NCBI RefSeq assembly: GCF_024741135.1
Contig: NZ_JANSUY010000010.1
Span: forward strand, 1-64,000
DNA from: Aquiflexum gelatinilyticum
Lineage (GTDB): Bacteria; Bacteroidota; Bacteroidia; Cytophagales; Cyclobacteriaceae
Direction: 5' to 3'
DNA: 64,000 bases
Made by a program: the position numbers and the translations under genes. A model generated the notes under the pieces. The model searched no databases. It was not told where the DNA came from and worked only from the letters and a program-made list of their open reading frames with translations. This document shows, piece by piece, positions 17,387 through 25,856 of this stretch (positions within the stretch are counted from its first letter, which is position 1; each line of letters opens with the position of its first letter).

Positions 17387-17815
17387 TTAACACTCACATG
17401 TTTTTTTCAGGGCTTGATTCATCTGATCAAAACCCGATTTGGTTTGCTCCAGCATGGAAGACATTAATCCCACCAAAAGTCCGGAGAAATATTCCCCATG
17501 TACAAAAAGGGTGGTGTTTTCATCTATTTCCTCCAGCCCAAAGTAATGCTCTCCATCGAAGAGTCCTTTGAACAGGAATTTTCCGGACCACCGAAGTTCC
17601 CTTCCGGGCAAAGTTCTAATTACCATCGGAGAAAATGACATTTCTTTCTCGTTGGGCGGAGAGATTTTTACTTGTAATTTTTGGCCTTCCCTCAGTTCTC
17701 CGGAGATTTGCCTGATGAAGGGATTCCAGCTTGGGTAGGATTCAAAATCGGTCAGGATCTGCCATACTTTTTCGTAAGGCGCATAGATCCTAATCGTAGT
17801 TTCTAGATGTATCAT
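17387..17815 (-). CDS. SRPBCC-family (START-like) protein
   Basis: This 142-aa protein starts 'MIHLETTIRIYAPYEKVWQI', followed by 'DFESYPSWNPFI', the hallmark opening of polyketide cyclase/dehydrase-like SRPBCC proteins. A C-terminal amphipathic helix runs from about 115 to 138 and the protein ends in C-E-C. The fold binds hydrophobic ligands; no ligand can be named. It lies inside the GNAT cluster between an intact and a broken GNAT gene. Confidence 0.85.
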   Translation of the reverse strand: MIHLETTIRIYAPYEKVWQILTDFESYPSWNPFIRQISGELREGQKLQVKISPPNEKEMSFSPMVIRTLPGRELRWSGKFLFKGLFDGEHYFGLEEIDENTTLFVHGEYFSGLLVGLMSSMLEQTKSGFDQMNQALKKTCEC

Positions 17816-17838
17816 TTTGTGGTCAAAGTTTTTAAAGT

Positions 17839-18318
17839 TTAATTAAGTCTTGTTTCCAGGATCAGAAGTTGGTTTTCATTGGTTGCGTTTATACCCGAAT
17901 TTTTCTGGCCCAAAATTTTGAATCCGGAATTGAACAAAAAGGGTATGAGCTCAGAGTTCTCTTTCAGATGGATCAAGCACGACCAGAATCCGAGGTTTCG
18001 TGCTTTGATAAGGAGGAAATTAATTGCTATAAGAATGCATTCACAGTCTGCCTTAATTGGGTCAAAGCCAAATTGAATTTCCGAGATTCCAAGTCTTCCA
18101 AATGGGTCCAATACGGGATACAATCCGATCCAACCCAACCACATACCATCATTTATTTATGAAAACAGAGAATAGGCGCTGCCCGGGTCTACCAAAGCAG
18201 AAAGCTTTTCTGAATCCAGTAAATGATGAGCACATTTGTAGGTGGATGGTGGTGTGGTTAAACCATCAATCCATTTCACATCATCAAGCCGGATTTCTTT
18301 AATCTCAAGATTTTTCAT
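17839..18318 (-). pseudogene. Acetyltransferase-like gene interrupted by a single TAA
   Basis: The frame opening at ATG 18318 (MKNLEIKEIRLDDVKWIDG...) runs 53 codons, meets TAA at 18159-18157 and continues in the same frame as INDGMWLGWIGLYP and on to 17839. Without the stop it encodes about 159 aa of GNAT-like layout ('SLFS-x-INDGMWLGWIGL', then 'NLGFWSCLIHLKENSELIPF' and 'SGFKILG'). The acetyl-CoA binding loop is poorly conserved, so the family call is moderate. Only the 101-codon distal part is open as an independent frame. The lesion is a point nonsense mutation, not a frameshift. Confidence 0.65.
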
Positions 18319-18329
18319 TTTTCAGGATT

Positions 18330-18356
18330 AAAAAAGCCAGCTCTTCCGAGCTGGCC
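18330..18356 (-). terminator. Rho-independent terminator after the outer-membrane barrel gene
   Basis: An 8-bp stem GCCAGCTC/GAGCTGGC with a TTCC loop is followed on the minus strand by TTTTTT. It lies 21 bp after the stop of the beta-barrel gene. Confidence 0.8.
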
Positions 18357-18376
18357 AAGTTGGTTGGTGGAGAAAC

Positions 18377-18994
18377 TTAGAATTTCGCTTTTAAGGAAAG
18401 TGTACCGCCCCAGCCATTGAAATCTTCGGTCGAGATACCCCACTTTTCCTGGTTTCTGACATTGTATCGGTAGGTACCACCTACTTCAATATCCAACCAG
18501 CGGTTGAGGTGTGCACCCACTATCAGATCAGGTGAAAGTGCGATCGAATTGGTTCGGCTTTCTGCTTTGTTAACCACAGTTCCATTTTCTTTTGTAATGG
18601 TATAGTCTTGCTTGATGTCGGCATATGCGGCTCTCAAACCAACTTTTCCATAGAAAAGACCTCCGAAATCCTGAACGTAACTGCCGGACAACCCGTAATG
18701 TACCTGCTTCATATCCAGTGCATTGTTGGGGGTTTCTTTCCAAAGATCAACCGGTACGATGGACTGTGTGTAGTAAATCCCGAAGAACACCTTATCCTGG
18801 AATCTCAATCCCAATTCGGTACCGATGCTGTAGTGGCTTCTTACCGGAGAGGAGTTTTTAGTAAAAATGTATTCATTAATTACCGATCCATAAAAGCCCA
18901 CAGGCTTTACCGTTTGCGATTTTGATTCCTGCCCGAAAGCGGTCAGCAGTCCTAGGCTCATTAGAGCTACCATGGTTAACATTGACTTTTTCAT
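18377..18994 (-). CDS. Outer-membrane beta-barrel protein
   Basis: This 205-aa protein has a signal peptide (MKKSMLTMVALMSLGLLTAFGQ). The rest alternates amphipathic strands ('SIGTELGLRFQDKVFFGIYY', 'VHYGLSGSYVQDFGGLFYGK') and ends in K-A-K-F, the aromatic C-terminal residue of outer-membrane barrels. It is about the size of an 8-10-strand OmpA/OmpW-like porin; the cargo is unknown. The frame stays open 27 codons upstream, but the ATG at 18994 gives the proper signal peptide. Confidence 0.8.
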   Translation of the reverse strand: MKKSMLTMVALMSLGLLTAFGQESKSQTVKPVGFYGSVINEYIFTKNSSPVRSHYSIGTELGLRFQDKVFFGIYYTQSIVPVDLWKETPNNALDMKQVHYGLSGSYVQDFGGLFYGKVGLRAAYADIKQDYTITKENGTVVNKAESRTNSIALSPDLIVGAHLNRWLDIEVGGTYRYNVRNQEKWGISTEDFNGWGGTLSLKAKF

Positions 18995-19149
18995 TGTGTG
19001 TAGTTTGTTTGTGAATAATTGGTTTGTTTTTGTTTGTGTGTTAATGATGATCCAAAAGTAGATCAGGCCATACACCTAGGATAAAAAGTCTGGACCAACC
19101 CTGAAAAAACCGGACTGAAGCCTGAATTTTGGGAGATAAGTGAAATTGA

Positions 19150-19233
19150 GATCAAAAGGGGATTTTAACTGAGTTGCGGGGAATGGTGTTGCAAAAATTG
19201 AGAGAAAGGGAGAAAATTGATTTTAGAGTTTGA
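19150..19233 (+). pseudogene. Remnant of a second copy of the 194-aa unknown gene
   Basis: Codons 19171-19233 read ELRGMVLQKLREREKIDFRV-stop, matching the C-terminus of the 5782-6366 protein (ELREIVLNRLREREKIDFEI-stop) at 15 of 20 positions. A stop codon just upstream and the lack of any start show it is a fragment. The sequence from 19000 to 19150 shows nothing else recognisable. It sits about 180 bp before the first gene of the defence island and marks a past recombination or deletion at that edge. Confidence 0.75.
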
Positions 19234-19410
19234 GTGAGAGAATTTTTAACCTTAATAAGGTAAGTCTCCCGCCCGAATACTCATCCCAAAAAAAAACATT
19301 ATTACAATGTTATTTAGGTTTTACTTCCTAGGAAAAAACTATCAGCGAAATGAAGAATTTTTGATTTCAATATAATGATAACTACCTTTTGATTCAATGA
19401 TGACCAAAGC

Positions 19411-20115
19411 ATGAACATTATTCCGGATTATCTCAGGTACCTTAGGAAAATCAAACAATTATTGGACACCTATCTTGCAGATCCCTACTCTCCTATGGAA
19501 ATCCGATCTACAGATTTGCATGATCTTATTATAAAAGATCCGGAACTGGCCCAGGTTTTTGAATATCCAAGAGATTTTGGCAGGTTCTTAAGAAAGCAGC
19601 ATGATGATGGAGTCTTGCAACAAATTATTCCAAATTGCTCTGTTGATACGACAAATAAAAGCTCTTATCAATGGCATTTTCGGAAAGCATTTCGAGATCA
19701 AGAAGGAAACAAAGGAATCCAAAGTCAAAATATTGTAAGCAAATACAAATACTACTCAAAATCTAAAAATATTACGACCTCTTCCGGTGAAAAGGTTAGA
19801 TCGAAACAAGAAAAAATCATCTATGAAAGGTTATTACAATGTGATTTTTTGACTATTTTTTATGATCATCCTGTAACCAAATGGGATGAAACCAAATACG
19901 TGGATTTCTATATCAAAAATGAAATGACCAGAAAAACTTACATATGGGAACATTTTGGAATGACCAATTCAGAACCCTATATAAATGGTATACCCAAAAA
20001 AATTGATTGGTTTGAATACAATGGATTTAAGGAAAATCTAATTATAACAATTTATGTTTCTGATAAACAATTTATCAGGGAAATTGAAAAAAACATAGAC
20101 ATAATAAAAATGTAA
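19411..20115 (+). CDS. Stand-alone predicted PD-(D/E)XK-type nuclease
   Basis: This 234-aa protein has a helical N-terminal part (1-110). From about 125 on it has the nuclease module seen at the C-terminus of some UvrD-like helicases: 'VRSKQEKIIYERLLQ' with E134, 'KYVDFYIK' with D165, then 'YIWEHFGM' with E180, followed by Y190 and K196/K197. The three acidic positions fit a PD-(D/E)XK fold. No helicase domain is attached. It opens the defence island, 317 bp before hsdM1, and is low in GC like the PD-(D/E)XK gene inside the operon. The role is probably DNA cleavage in defence; it could also be an unrelated resolvase. Confidence 0.7.
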   Translation: MNIIPDYLRYLRKIKQLLDTYLADPYSPMEIRSTDLHDLIIKDPELAQVFEYPRDFGRFLRKQHDDGVLQQIIPNCSVDTTNKSSYQWHFRKAFRDQEGNKGIQSQNIVSKYKYYSKSKNITTSSGEKVRSKQEKIIYERLLQCDFLTIFYDHPVTKWDETKYVDFYIKNEMTRKTYIWEHFGMTNSEPYINGIPKKIDWFEYNGFKENLIITIYVSDKQFIREIEKNIDIIKM

Positions 20116-20432
20116 ATTCTTCTAAAGTATTAACGAGGTCCGTGATTGTAAGCATCTTCCATGAAAGTAAAAGCCAGTATTATCCCCTAAAAATCGGAGG
20201 CTCGGTCAGGGTTATGGCGGTGCGGAAGGGAATAATCAATGATAAATATTGAATTAATATTTTCTGAAAAAAGGAATCGCACTGAGGAAATTACTTTATT
20301 TCTAAAAATAAAAACATTGTAGTTCTCCGTTAACTATCTTATTTTTGAAAAATAGGAAGGACAGCATATTTATACTTTTTAATATCTGTTATTCTAATAA
20401 CCCAATTTTATCCCAATCAGAATTCTTATTTG
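20116..20432 (+). promoter_or_regulatory. Probable promoter region of the restriction-modification operon
   Basis: This 317-bp non-coding gap is AT-rich in its second half. It is the only sizeable gap before a series of overlapping genes, so the operon promoter must lie here or upstream. No exact promoter box could be fixed and no small gene is visible. Confidence 0.4.
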
Positions 20433-21914
20433 ATGACCAAAACCAAACTCACCCTCTCCCAACTTGAACAATACCTTTCAAAAGCGGCATGGATTCTTAA
20501 AGGACCTGTGGACGCTTCTGATTTTAAAGTATACATATTTCCTTTGTTGTTTTTTAAGCGATTGTCTGATGTGTATGATGAGGAATACCAACAAGCTTTA
20601 GCCGAGTCCGGTGGTGATTCAGAATACGCTTCCCTGCCTGAATTCCACCGTTTTGAAATCCCAAAGGATTGCCATTGGAATGATGTGCGCGAAACCACCA
20701 CGAATGTGGGTCAAGCGATTGAAAAGGCTTTTAGAGGTATCGAGCAGGCGAATCAGGAATTATTGTACGGTATTTTTGGAGATGCCCAATGGAGCAACAA
20801 AAACAAACTGTCTGATCGTTTATTGGTGGATTTGATTGAGCATTTTTCACAGTATGCTTTGTCCAACTCATTGGTGGATCTTGATATCCTGGGTCAGGCT
20901 TACGAATACCTGATCAAGCATTTTGCAGATTTGACCAATAAAAAAGCCGGGGAATTCTATACGCCACGGTCGGTGGTCCACCTGTTGGGTTTGATCCTAG
21001 ATCCCCATGAAGGAGAAAGTGTGTACGATCCTGCCTGTGGGACCGGCGGTATGCTTTTGGAATGTGTCAACCATCTTCAGGAAAGTAAAGAGGATTACAG
21101 AACGCTGACCCTCTATGGACAGGAGAAAAACTTGACTTCCAGCTCCATTGCCCGGATGAATATGTTCCTTCATGGAATTGAGGATTTCAATATCGTGAGA
21201 GGAGATACCTTACGTAACCCTGCCTTTTTCGCTGCTGATGGATTGAGAACTTTTGACTGTGTCATTGCTAACCCGCCGTTTTCTTTGGATGATTGGGGAA
21301 GTGAGAATTGGGTTAATGATCCCTATGGAAGAAATATCGCCGGTGTACCGCCAAAAGGAAATGGCGACATGGCTTGGGTGCAGCATATGATCAAGTCCAT
21401 GAATAGCACCGGACGGATGACGGTCGTTTTGCCTCATGGGGCTTTGTTTCGCAAAGGCGCTGAGGGAAGAATTAGAGAAGAACTCCTAAAGCAGGATCTG
21501 TTGGAAGCTGTGATTGGGCTGGGATCAAACATCTTCTATGGAACCCAATTGGCAGCCTGTATCATGGTATTCAAGCAAAATAAACCTTCACACAAAAAAG
21601 GCAAAGTTCTGTTTATCGATGGATCAGATCAGGTTAGGGTTGGTCGCGCTCAGAATTTCTTGGAGCCGAACCATGTAAAGCAATTGTTCGATTGGTATTC
21701 CGAGTTTGAGGATGTGGAGAATTATACCAAAGTGGCAACGCTGCAAGAAATCGCCGAAAACGACTTTAACCTCAATATTCCTCTCTATGTAGAAAAAATC
21801 ATTGAAGACAATCTACCAACTGTGGAGGAAGCTTTGACGGATTTGAAAAAGGCTTGGGAAGAAAGCCAAAAAGCTGAAGTACGATTTAAAACCATTTTAT
21901 CTAAATTTCTATAA
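20433..21914 (+). CDS. hsdM: Type I restriction-modification methylase subunit (first copy)
   Basis: This 493-aa adenine N6-methyltransferase has an N-terminal helical HsdM_N domain ('LSQLEQYLSKAAWILKG', 'FPLLFFKRLSDVYDEE'), the SAM-binding motif D199-P-A-C-G-T-G-G206 and the catalytic N280-P-P-F283. M and S subunits together methylate the target adenine and direct cleavage by HsdR. ATG 20433 is used (a TTG lies one codon earlier). The stop abuts the next start with no gap. A second, different hsdM lies two genes on, but only one hsdS is present, so the specificity partner of this copy is uncertain. Confidence 0.95.
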   Translation: MTKTKLTLSQLEQYLSKAAWILKGPVDASDFKVYIFPLLFFKRLSDVYDEEYQQALAESGGDSEYASLPEFHRFEIPKDCHWNDVRETTTNVGQAIEKAFRGIEQANQELLYGIFGDAQWSNKNKLSDRLLVDLIEHFSQYALSNSLVDLDILGQAYEYLIKHFADLTNKKAGEFYTPRSVVHLLGLILDPHEGESVYDPACGTGGMLLECVNHLQESKEDYRTLTLYGQEKNLTSSSIARMNMFLHGIEDFNIVRGDTLRNPAFFAADGLRTFDCVIANPPFSLDDWGSENWVNDPYGRNIAGVPPKGNGDMAWVQHMIKSMNSTGRMTVVLPHGALFRKGAEGRIREELLKQDLLEAVIGLGSNIFYGTQLAACIMVFKQNKPSHKKGKVLFIDGSDQVRVGRAQNFLEPNHVKQLFDWYSEFEDVENYTKVATLQEIAENDFNLNIPLYVEKIIEDNLPTVEEALTDLKKAWEESQKAEVRFKTILSKFL

Positions 21915-23213
21915 ATGAACAGTCACCTAAATATTTTCAAAACTTACACAAAAGAGACTCGTCAATTTCAACTCGAAAACGACTTGACCCGAGCTTTTGC
22001 CATTTGTATGCAAGAGAATACTTTGTTTTTTAATGATGTATTAAAAGCAATTCTGGATGAAAAAGACTCAAAATCCTTATTTGGTGATATTTATTCAAAA
22101 AATGAAATCAATATCAGTATTCAAAAACAGAGTTCTAGCATTAGTGATTTTGAGAAAATCTATGCTGTATCCCTAAGTGAGCATGAAATGACGGAAGATT
22201 ATTTTTGGAAACAAAAGCATGAAACAAGATATGATCCCATTTGCGACATAGTTGTAAATATTAATGGTATTGCAATCATAATTGAGGCAAAAAGAGATTA
22301 TTGGGATTGCGCAGCCCAATTGTACAACCAGGTCTATAACATTTGTCAAAATGCCCCTGATAATGAAATGAAAGACCTTGTAATCCCTAAGGACTTAAAT
22401 TGGTTCAATTTAATGGAGATAGCCGTTAGGGTTCACAGTTTTGAAAAAGCTGCAGGAGTTACCAATAGATTTTTAATTGATTTTATCAACTTGGTTAAAG
22501 AACATAACTTCAGATGGTTACCAGAACCTGCCATTTTTTCCGTTTCCTCTGATAATAAAGTGGCCATTAAGAGAAGGATTGAGTCTGCAATCAATGAATT
22601 TTCAAAGAGCCATGCAATTAAAAAACTTGAATATAATAATAGACTCGGTCTTTGGTTTAACCAGCCATGGGCTCAGGAAGTGTTATTTGATGTGACTGAT
22701 AACGGAAATTTATATGTTTCCATTTATCCTGGTAATACTAAAGCACAAGGGAGCTATATTTTCTTTCATGCCCCCCACCTAAAGCAAAACATTGAAATAA
22801 ACAATAAATCTTATGCTTTACTCTCACTCTATCATGTAAAATTTACGAGTTATCAGAGATATTTTACGGGTTTATGGTTTGATGAAAATAGCCTCGACAA
22901 GCCGCTATATACCAAAGAGAATTTCAAGCAATATTGTGGGCGGAAAAAAAGAGATAATGATTGGGATCAAGTGATGAAACTTTTTGATCAATCTTTTAAA
23001 CCTTCTTATGATTGGAAAGCTGAATGCCAATGGAATGCAAAGGTTGTGAATTCCGGTAGAAATCAATTTGACCTCTCATTTGGCTATCAAGTTAATTTTG
23101 AAATCCCCTTTAAAGAACTTAGGGATATTGATCAAGATAAATCCGACTTATCAGGTTTAACTGAGTTAATTAAATCTGCTTATGAGGCGCTAAAAACAAT
23201 ATATTCTAAATGA
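21915..23213 (+). CDS. PD-(D/E)XK nuclease-like protein inside the hsdM operon
   Basis: This 432-aa protein has an N-terminal half with the canonical nuclease pattern: E21 in 'ENDLTRAFAI', D107/D111 in 'RYDPICDIVVNINGIA', E124-A-K126 in 'IIIEAKRDYW', then Q135 in 'AAQLYNQVY'. The C-terminal half (about 235-430) is beta-rich with many Trp and Tyr and matches nothing I recognise; it may read DNA or partner with HsdM. It starts on the base after the hsdM1 stop and overlaps the hsdM2 start by 4 bp (ATGA), so the three genes are translationally coupled. It is neither HsdR (present elsewhere, 988 aa) nor HsdS. Its base composition is lower in GC than the flanking hsdM genes, suggesting separate origin. 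Confidence 0.7.
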   Translation: MNSHLNIFKTYTKETRQFQLENDLTRAFAICMQENTLFFNDVLKAILDEKDSKSLFGDIYSKNEINISIQKQSSSISDFEKIYAVSLSEHEMTEDYFWKQKHETRYDPICDIVVNINGIAIIIEAKRDYWDCAAQLYNQVYNICQNAPDNEMKDLVIPKDLNWFNLMEIAVRVHSFEKAAGVTNRFLIDFINLVKEHNFRWLPEPAIFSVSSDNKVAIKRRIESAINEFSKSHAIKKLEYNNRLGLWFNQPWAQEVLFDVTDNGNLYVSIYPGNTKAQGSYIFFHAPHLKQNIEINNKSYALLSLYHVKFTSYQRYFTGLWFDENSLDKPLYTKENFKQYCGRKKRDNDWDQVMKLFDQSFKPSYDWKAECQWNAKVVNSGRNQFDLSFGYQVNFEIPFKELRDIDQDKSDLSGLTELIKSAYEALKTIYSK

Positions 23214-24673
23214 CCCAACAAGAACTAGAAAAATACCTTTGGGGTGCGGCCAAAGTACTCCGTGGCACTATTGATGCCGGGGATTACAAGCAATATATCT
23301 TTCCGCTATTGTTCTTCAAGAGGATCTGCGATGTCTATGACGAGGAATTTGAAAAGGCACTGAAAGAAAGCGATGGCGATATGGAGTATGCTGCCTTTGC
23401 GGAGCACCACCATTTTATTGTACCCATAGAAGCACATTGGAATAAAGTCCGAGAAACAACCACCAATGTCGGAATGGCCATACAAAACGCCATGCGGGAA
23501 ATCGAAAAAGCAAATCCGGATACGCTGTATGGGATATTTGGGGATGCGAGTTGGACCAACAAGGACCGGCTCTCGGATGCTACGCTCATCAACCTGATTG
23601 AGCATTTTTCACAACACAAGCTCAACCTAAGTGCTGTGGCGGATGACAAACTTGGAAATGCCTACGAATACCTGATCAAAGAATTTGCCGACGACAGCGG
23701 GCATACTGCAGCGGAGTTTTATACCAACCGCACTGTGGTGAAGCTGATGACAATGATCATGGACCCCCAACCGGGAGAAAGTGTCTATGACCCTACCTGC
23801 GGTTCGGGTGGCTTGCTACTCAACTGTGCGCTGCACTTGCGTGACGAAGGCAAAGAATACCGGACTCTCCGGCTCTACGGACAGGAAATCAACCTCATCA
23901 CCTCCGCCATCGCCCGGATGAATATGTTTATGCATGGCATAGAGGAATTCAGCATTGTGCGGGGGGATACCTTGGCGCAGCCGGCATTTTTGGAAAATGA
24001 CACACTCAAAAAATTCAATGTCATCCTTGCCAATCCCCCCTATTCGATTAAAGCTTGGGACCGCAAGGGCTTCGAAAACGATCCCTATGGCAGAAATGTC
24101 TGGGGAACACCGCCACAGGGATGCGCAGATTATGCCTTTCAACAGCATATCCAAAAAAGCCTCAATGACAAAAACGGACGTTCTATAACACTTTGGCCAC
24201 ATGGGGTTTTGTTTAGGGATTCGGAATCAGAGATGAGGAGAAAAATGATTGCAGAAGATTTGGTGGAATGCGTGATAGGCTTGGGACCTAATCTGTTTTA
24301 CAATTCTTCAATGACATCCTGCTTGCTCATTACTAACAATAACAAAAGACCTGAGCGAAAAGGTAAAGTATTGTTTGTCCAAGCTGTCAACGAAGTTCGT
24401 AACGAAAAAACAATAAGCTATTTAGATCCGCAACATATTGAACGAATTCACAATGCTTTTTTGAGCTTTAAAAATGAAATCACTTTTACGGCTGTTGTGG
24501 ATAACGATGAGATATTAAAGGACAACAATACCCGATTGAGTGTACAACTCTTTGTAAAGCAGGACAAAATTGAAGTAGAAGCATTTGATGTTTTACTTAG
24601 CCAATGGGAAGAAGGTTCTCATCAATTAAGGAATTCAATGGATGAGCTATTTAAAACCTTAGAAAATGGATAA
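23210..24673 (+). CDS. hsdM: Type I restriction-modification methylase subunit (second copy)
   Basis: This 487-aa protein is paralogous to the first HsdM ('FPLLFFKR', 'DVYDEE', 'RETTTNVG', 'LYGIFGDA' shared) but clearly divergent. The SAM motif is D194-P-T-C-G-S-G-G201 and the catalytic motif N275-P-P-Y278, the classic NPPY form, against NPPF in the first copy. Overlap with hsdS (8 bp) makes this the copy that most probably forms the M2S methylase. Its C-terminal tail diverges most from the first copy, where HsdM contacts HsdS. Confidence 0.95.
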   Translation: MTQQELEKYLWGAAKVLRGTIDAGDYKQYIFPLLFFKRICDVYDEEFEKALKESDGDMEYAAFAEHHHFIVPIEAHWNKVRETTTNVGMAIQNAMREIEKANPDTLYGIFGDASWTNKDRLSDATLINLIEHFSQHKLNLSAVADDKLGNAYEYLIKEFADDSGHTAAEFYTNRTVVKLMTMIMDPQPGESVYDPTCGSGGLLLNCALHLRDEGKEYRTLRLYGQEINLITSAIARMNMFMHGIEEFSIVRGDTLAQPAFLENDTLKKFNVILANPPYSIKAWDRKGFENDPYGRNVWGTPPQGCADYAFQQHIQKSLNDKNGRSITLWPHGVLFRDSESEMRRKMIAEDLVECVIGLGPNLFYNSSMTSCLLITNNNKRPERKGKVLFVQAVNEVRNEKTISYLDPQHIERIHNAFLSFKNEITFTAVVDNDEILKDNNTRLSVQLFVKQDKIEVEAFDVLLSQWEEGSHQLRNSMDELFKTLENG

Positions 24674-25856
24674 TCTAATAATGGAAAGCAAGGTTTTGAA
24701 TATTGATAAATCAAATTGGAAGTTGACCAAATTGGGTGATCTGTTAGAGGATATTTCCCAAAGAGTAGACAATCCAAGTAAATCAGGCTATGATCGATTT
24801 GTTGGCTTAGAACATTTTGTTTCAGGTGATATCAAAATCAAAAATTGGGGTACAACGGAAAACCTTACTTCATCAACGAAGGCATTCAAAGCAGGAGATA
24901 TATTGTTTGCGAGAAGGAATGCGTATTTGAGAAGAGCTTCACTTGTAGATTTTGATGGATGTTGCTCAGGTGATGCCTTTGTGCTTAGAGAAAACCATGT
25001 TAAAGTGGTGCCAGGTTTTATGGCATTTTTCTTTAACTCAAATACCGTCTGGGATTTTGCGAATGAAAATGCTGCGGGTACCATGTCGCAAAGAGTTAAA
25101 TGGCGTGATTTAGCAGAATACGAATTTCTCCTTCCCCCCAAAGACGAGCAAGCCCGTTTGGCAGAGTTACTTTGGTCGTTGGATGAAGTGATTGAGAAGG
25201 AGAAGGAGGTTTTGGAGAGGTTAGAAATTAACTTGGATGTTCGGGGATCACATCTTATTTGGAATGAGGAAAATAGAATGGAGGAGGTTGTAAAATTTGC
25301 TTCTGCCAATTTAAAGAAATTTGTTGATGGGGATTGGATAGAATCAAAAGACCAATCAGATTCAGGAATAAGGTTACTACAACTAGCGGATATTGGAGTA
25401 CGTGAATTTATTAATAAATCATCCAGATTTATTAGTGAGGAAACCTTCAAAAGATTAAGATGCTTTGAAGTTTTACCAAATGATGTACTCATAGCAAGAA
25501 TGCCCGATCCAATAGGAAGAGCTTGCATTATTGAGAATATAGGTCATAAAATGATTACTGCAGTTGACTGTTGTATTGTCAGGGTGGAATCCTCACATTC
25601 TTACAATAGATATCTTCTTCATTTACTGAATACACGCGAATTCTTGCACAAGGCCAATTTATTAGCTTCAGGGACGACAAGACAGAGAATTGCGAGGAAA
25701 AGTCTTGAAGAAATTAAGGTTCCAAAACCGAGTTTAGAATGTCAATTTAAAATAGCGAATGAGTTAGATTCTTTATATGAAATAATTGGATTGAATAGAG
25801 CCAAGATTAGAAGTTCCGAATCCCTCCAAAAATCCCTTATCAATCAAATATTTTAA
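24666..25856 (+). CDS. hsdS: Type I restriction-modification specificity subunit
   Basis: This 396-aa HsdS has two target-recognition domains (about 15-160 and 215-365) separated and followed by helical conserved regions ('PPKDEQARLAELLWSLDEVIEKEKEV' split here: DEQARLAELLWSL and 'VIEKEKEVLERLE'; final 'QFKIANELDSLYEIIGLNRAK'). Each domain specifies half of a bipartite target; the target itself cannot be read from sequence. ATG 24666 overlaps hsdM2; M6 at 24681 is an alternative. No second hsdS or inverted hsdS cassette is present, so phase variation by recombination is not indicated. Confidence 0.93.
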   Translation: MDNLIMESKVLNIDKSNWKLTKLGDLLEDISQRVDNPSKSGYDRFVGLEHFVSGDIKIKNWGTTENLTSSTKAFKAGDILFARRNAYLRRASLVDFDGCCSGDAFVLRENHVKVVPGFMAFFFNSNTVWDFANENAAGTMSQRVKWRDLAEYEFLLPPKDEQARLAELLWSLDEVIEKEKEVLERLEINLDVRGSHLIWNEENRMEEVVKFASANLKKFVDGDWIESKDQSDSGIRLLQLADIGVREFINKSSRFISEETFKRLRCFEVLPNDVLIARMPDPIGRACIIENIGHKMITAVDCCIVRVESSHSYNRYLLHLLNTREFLHKANLLASGTTRQRIARKSLEEIKVPKPSLECQFKIANELDSLYEIIGLNRAKIRSSESLQKSLINQIF

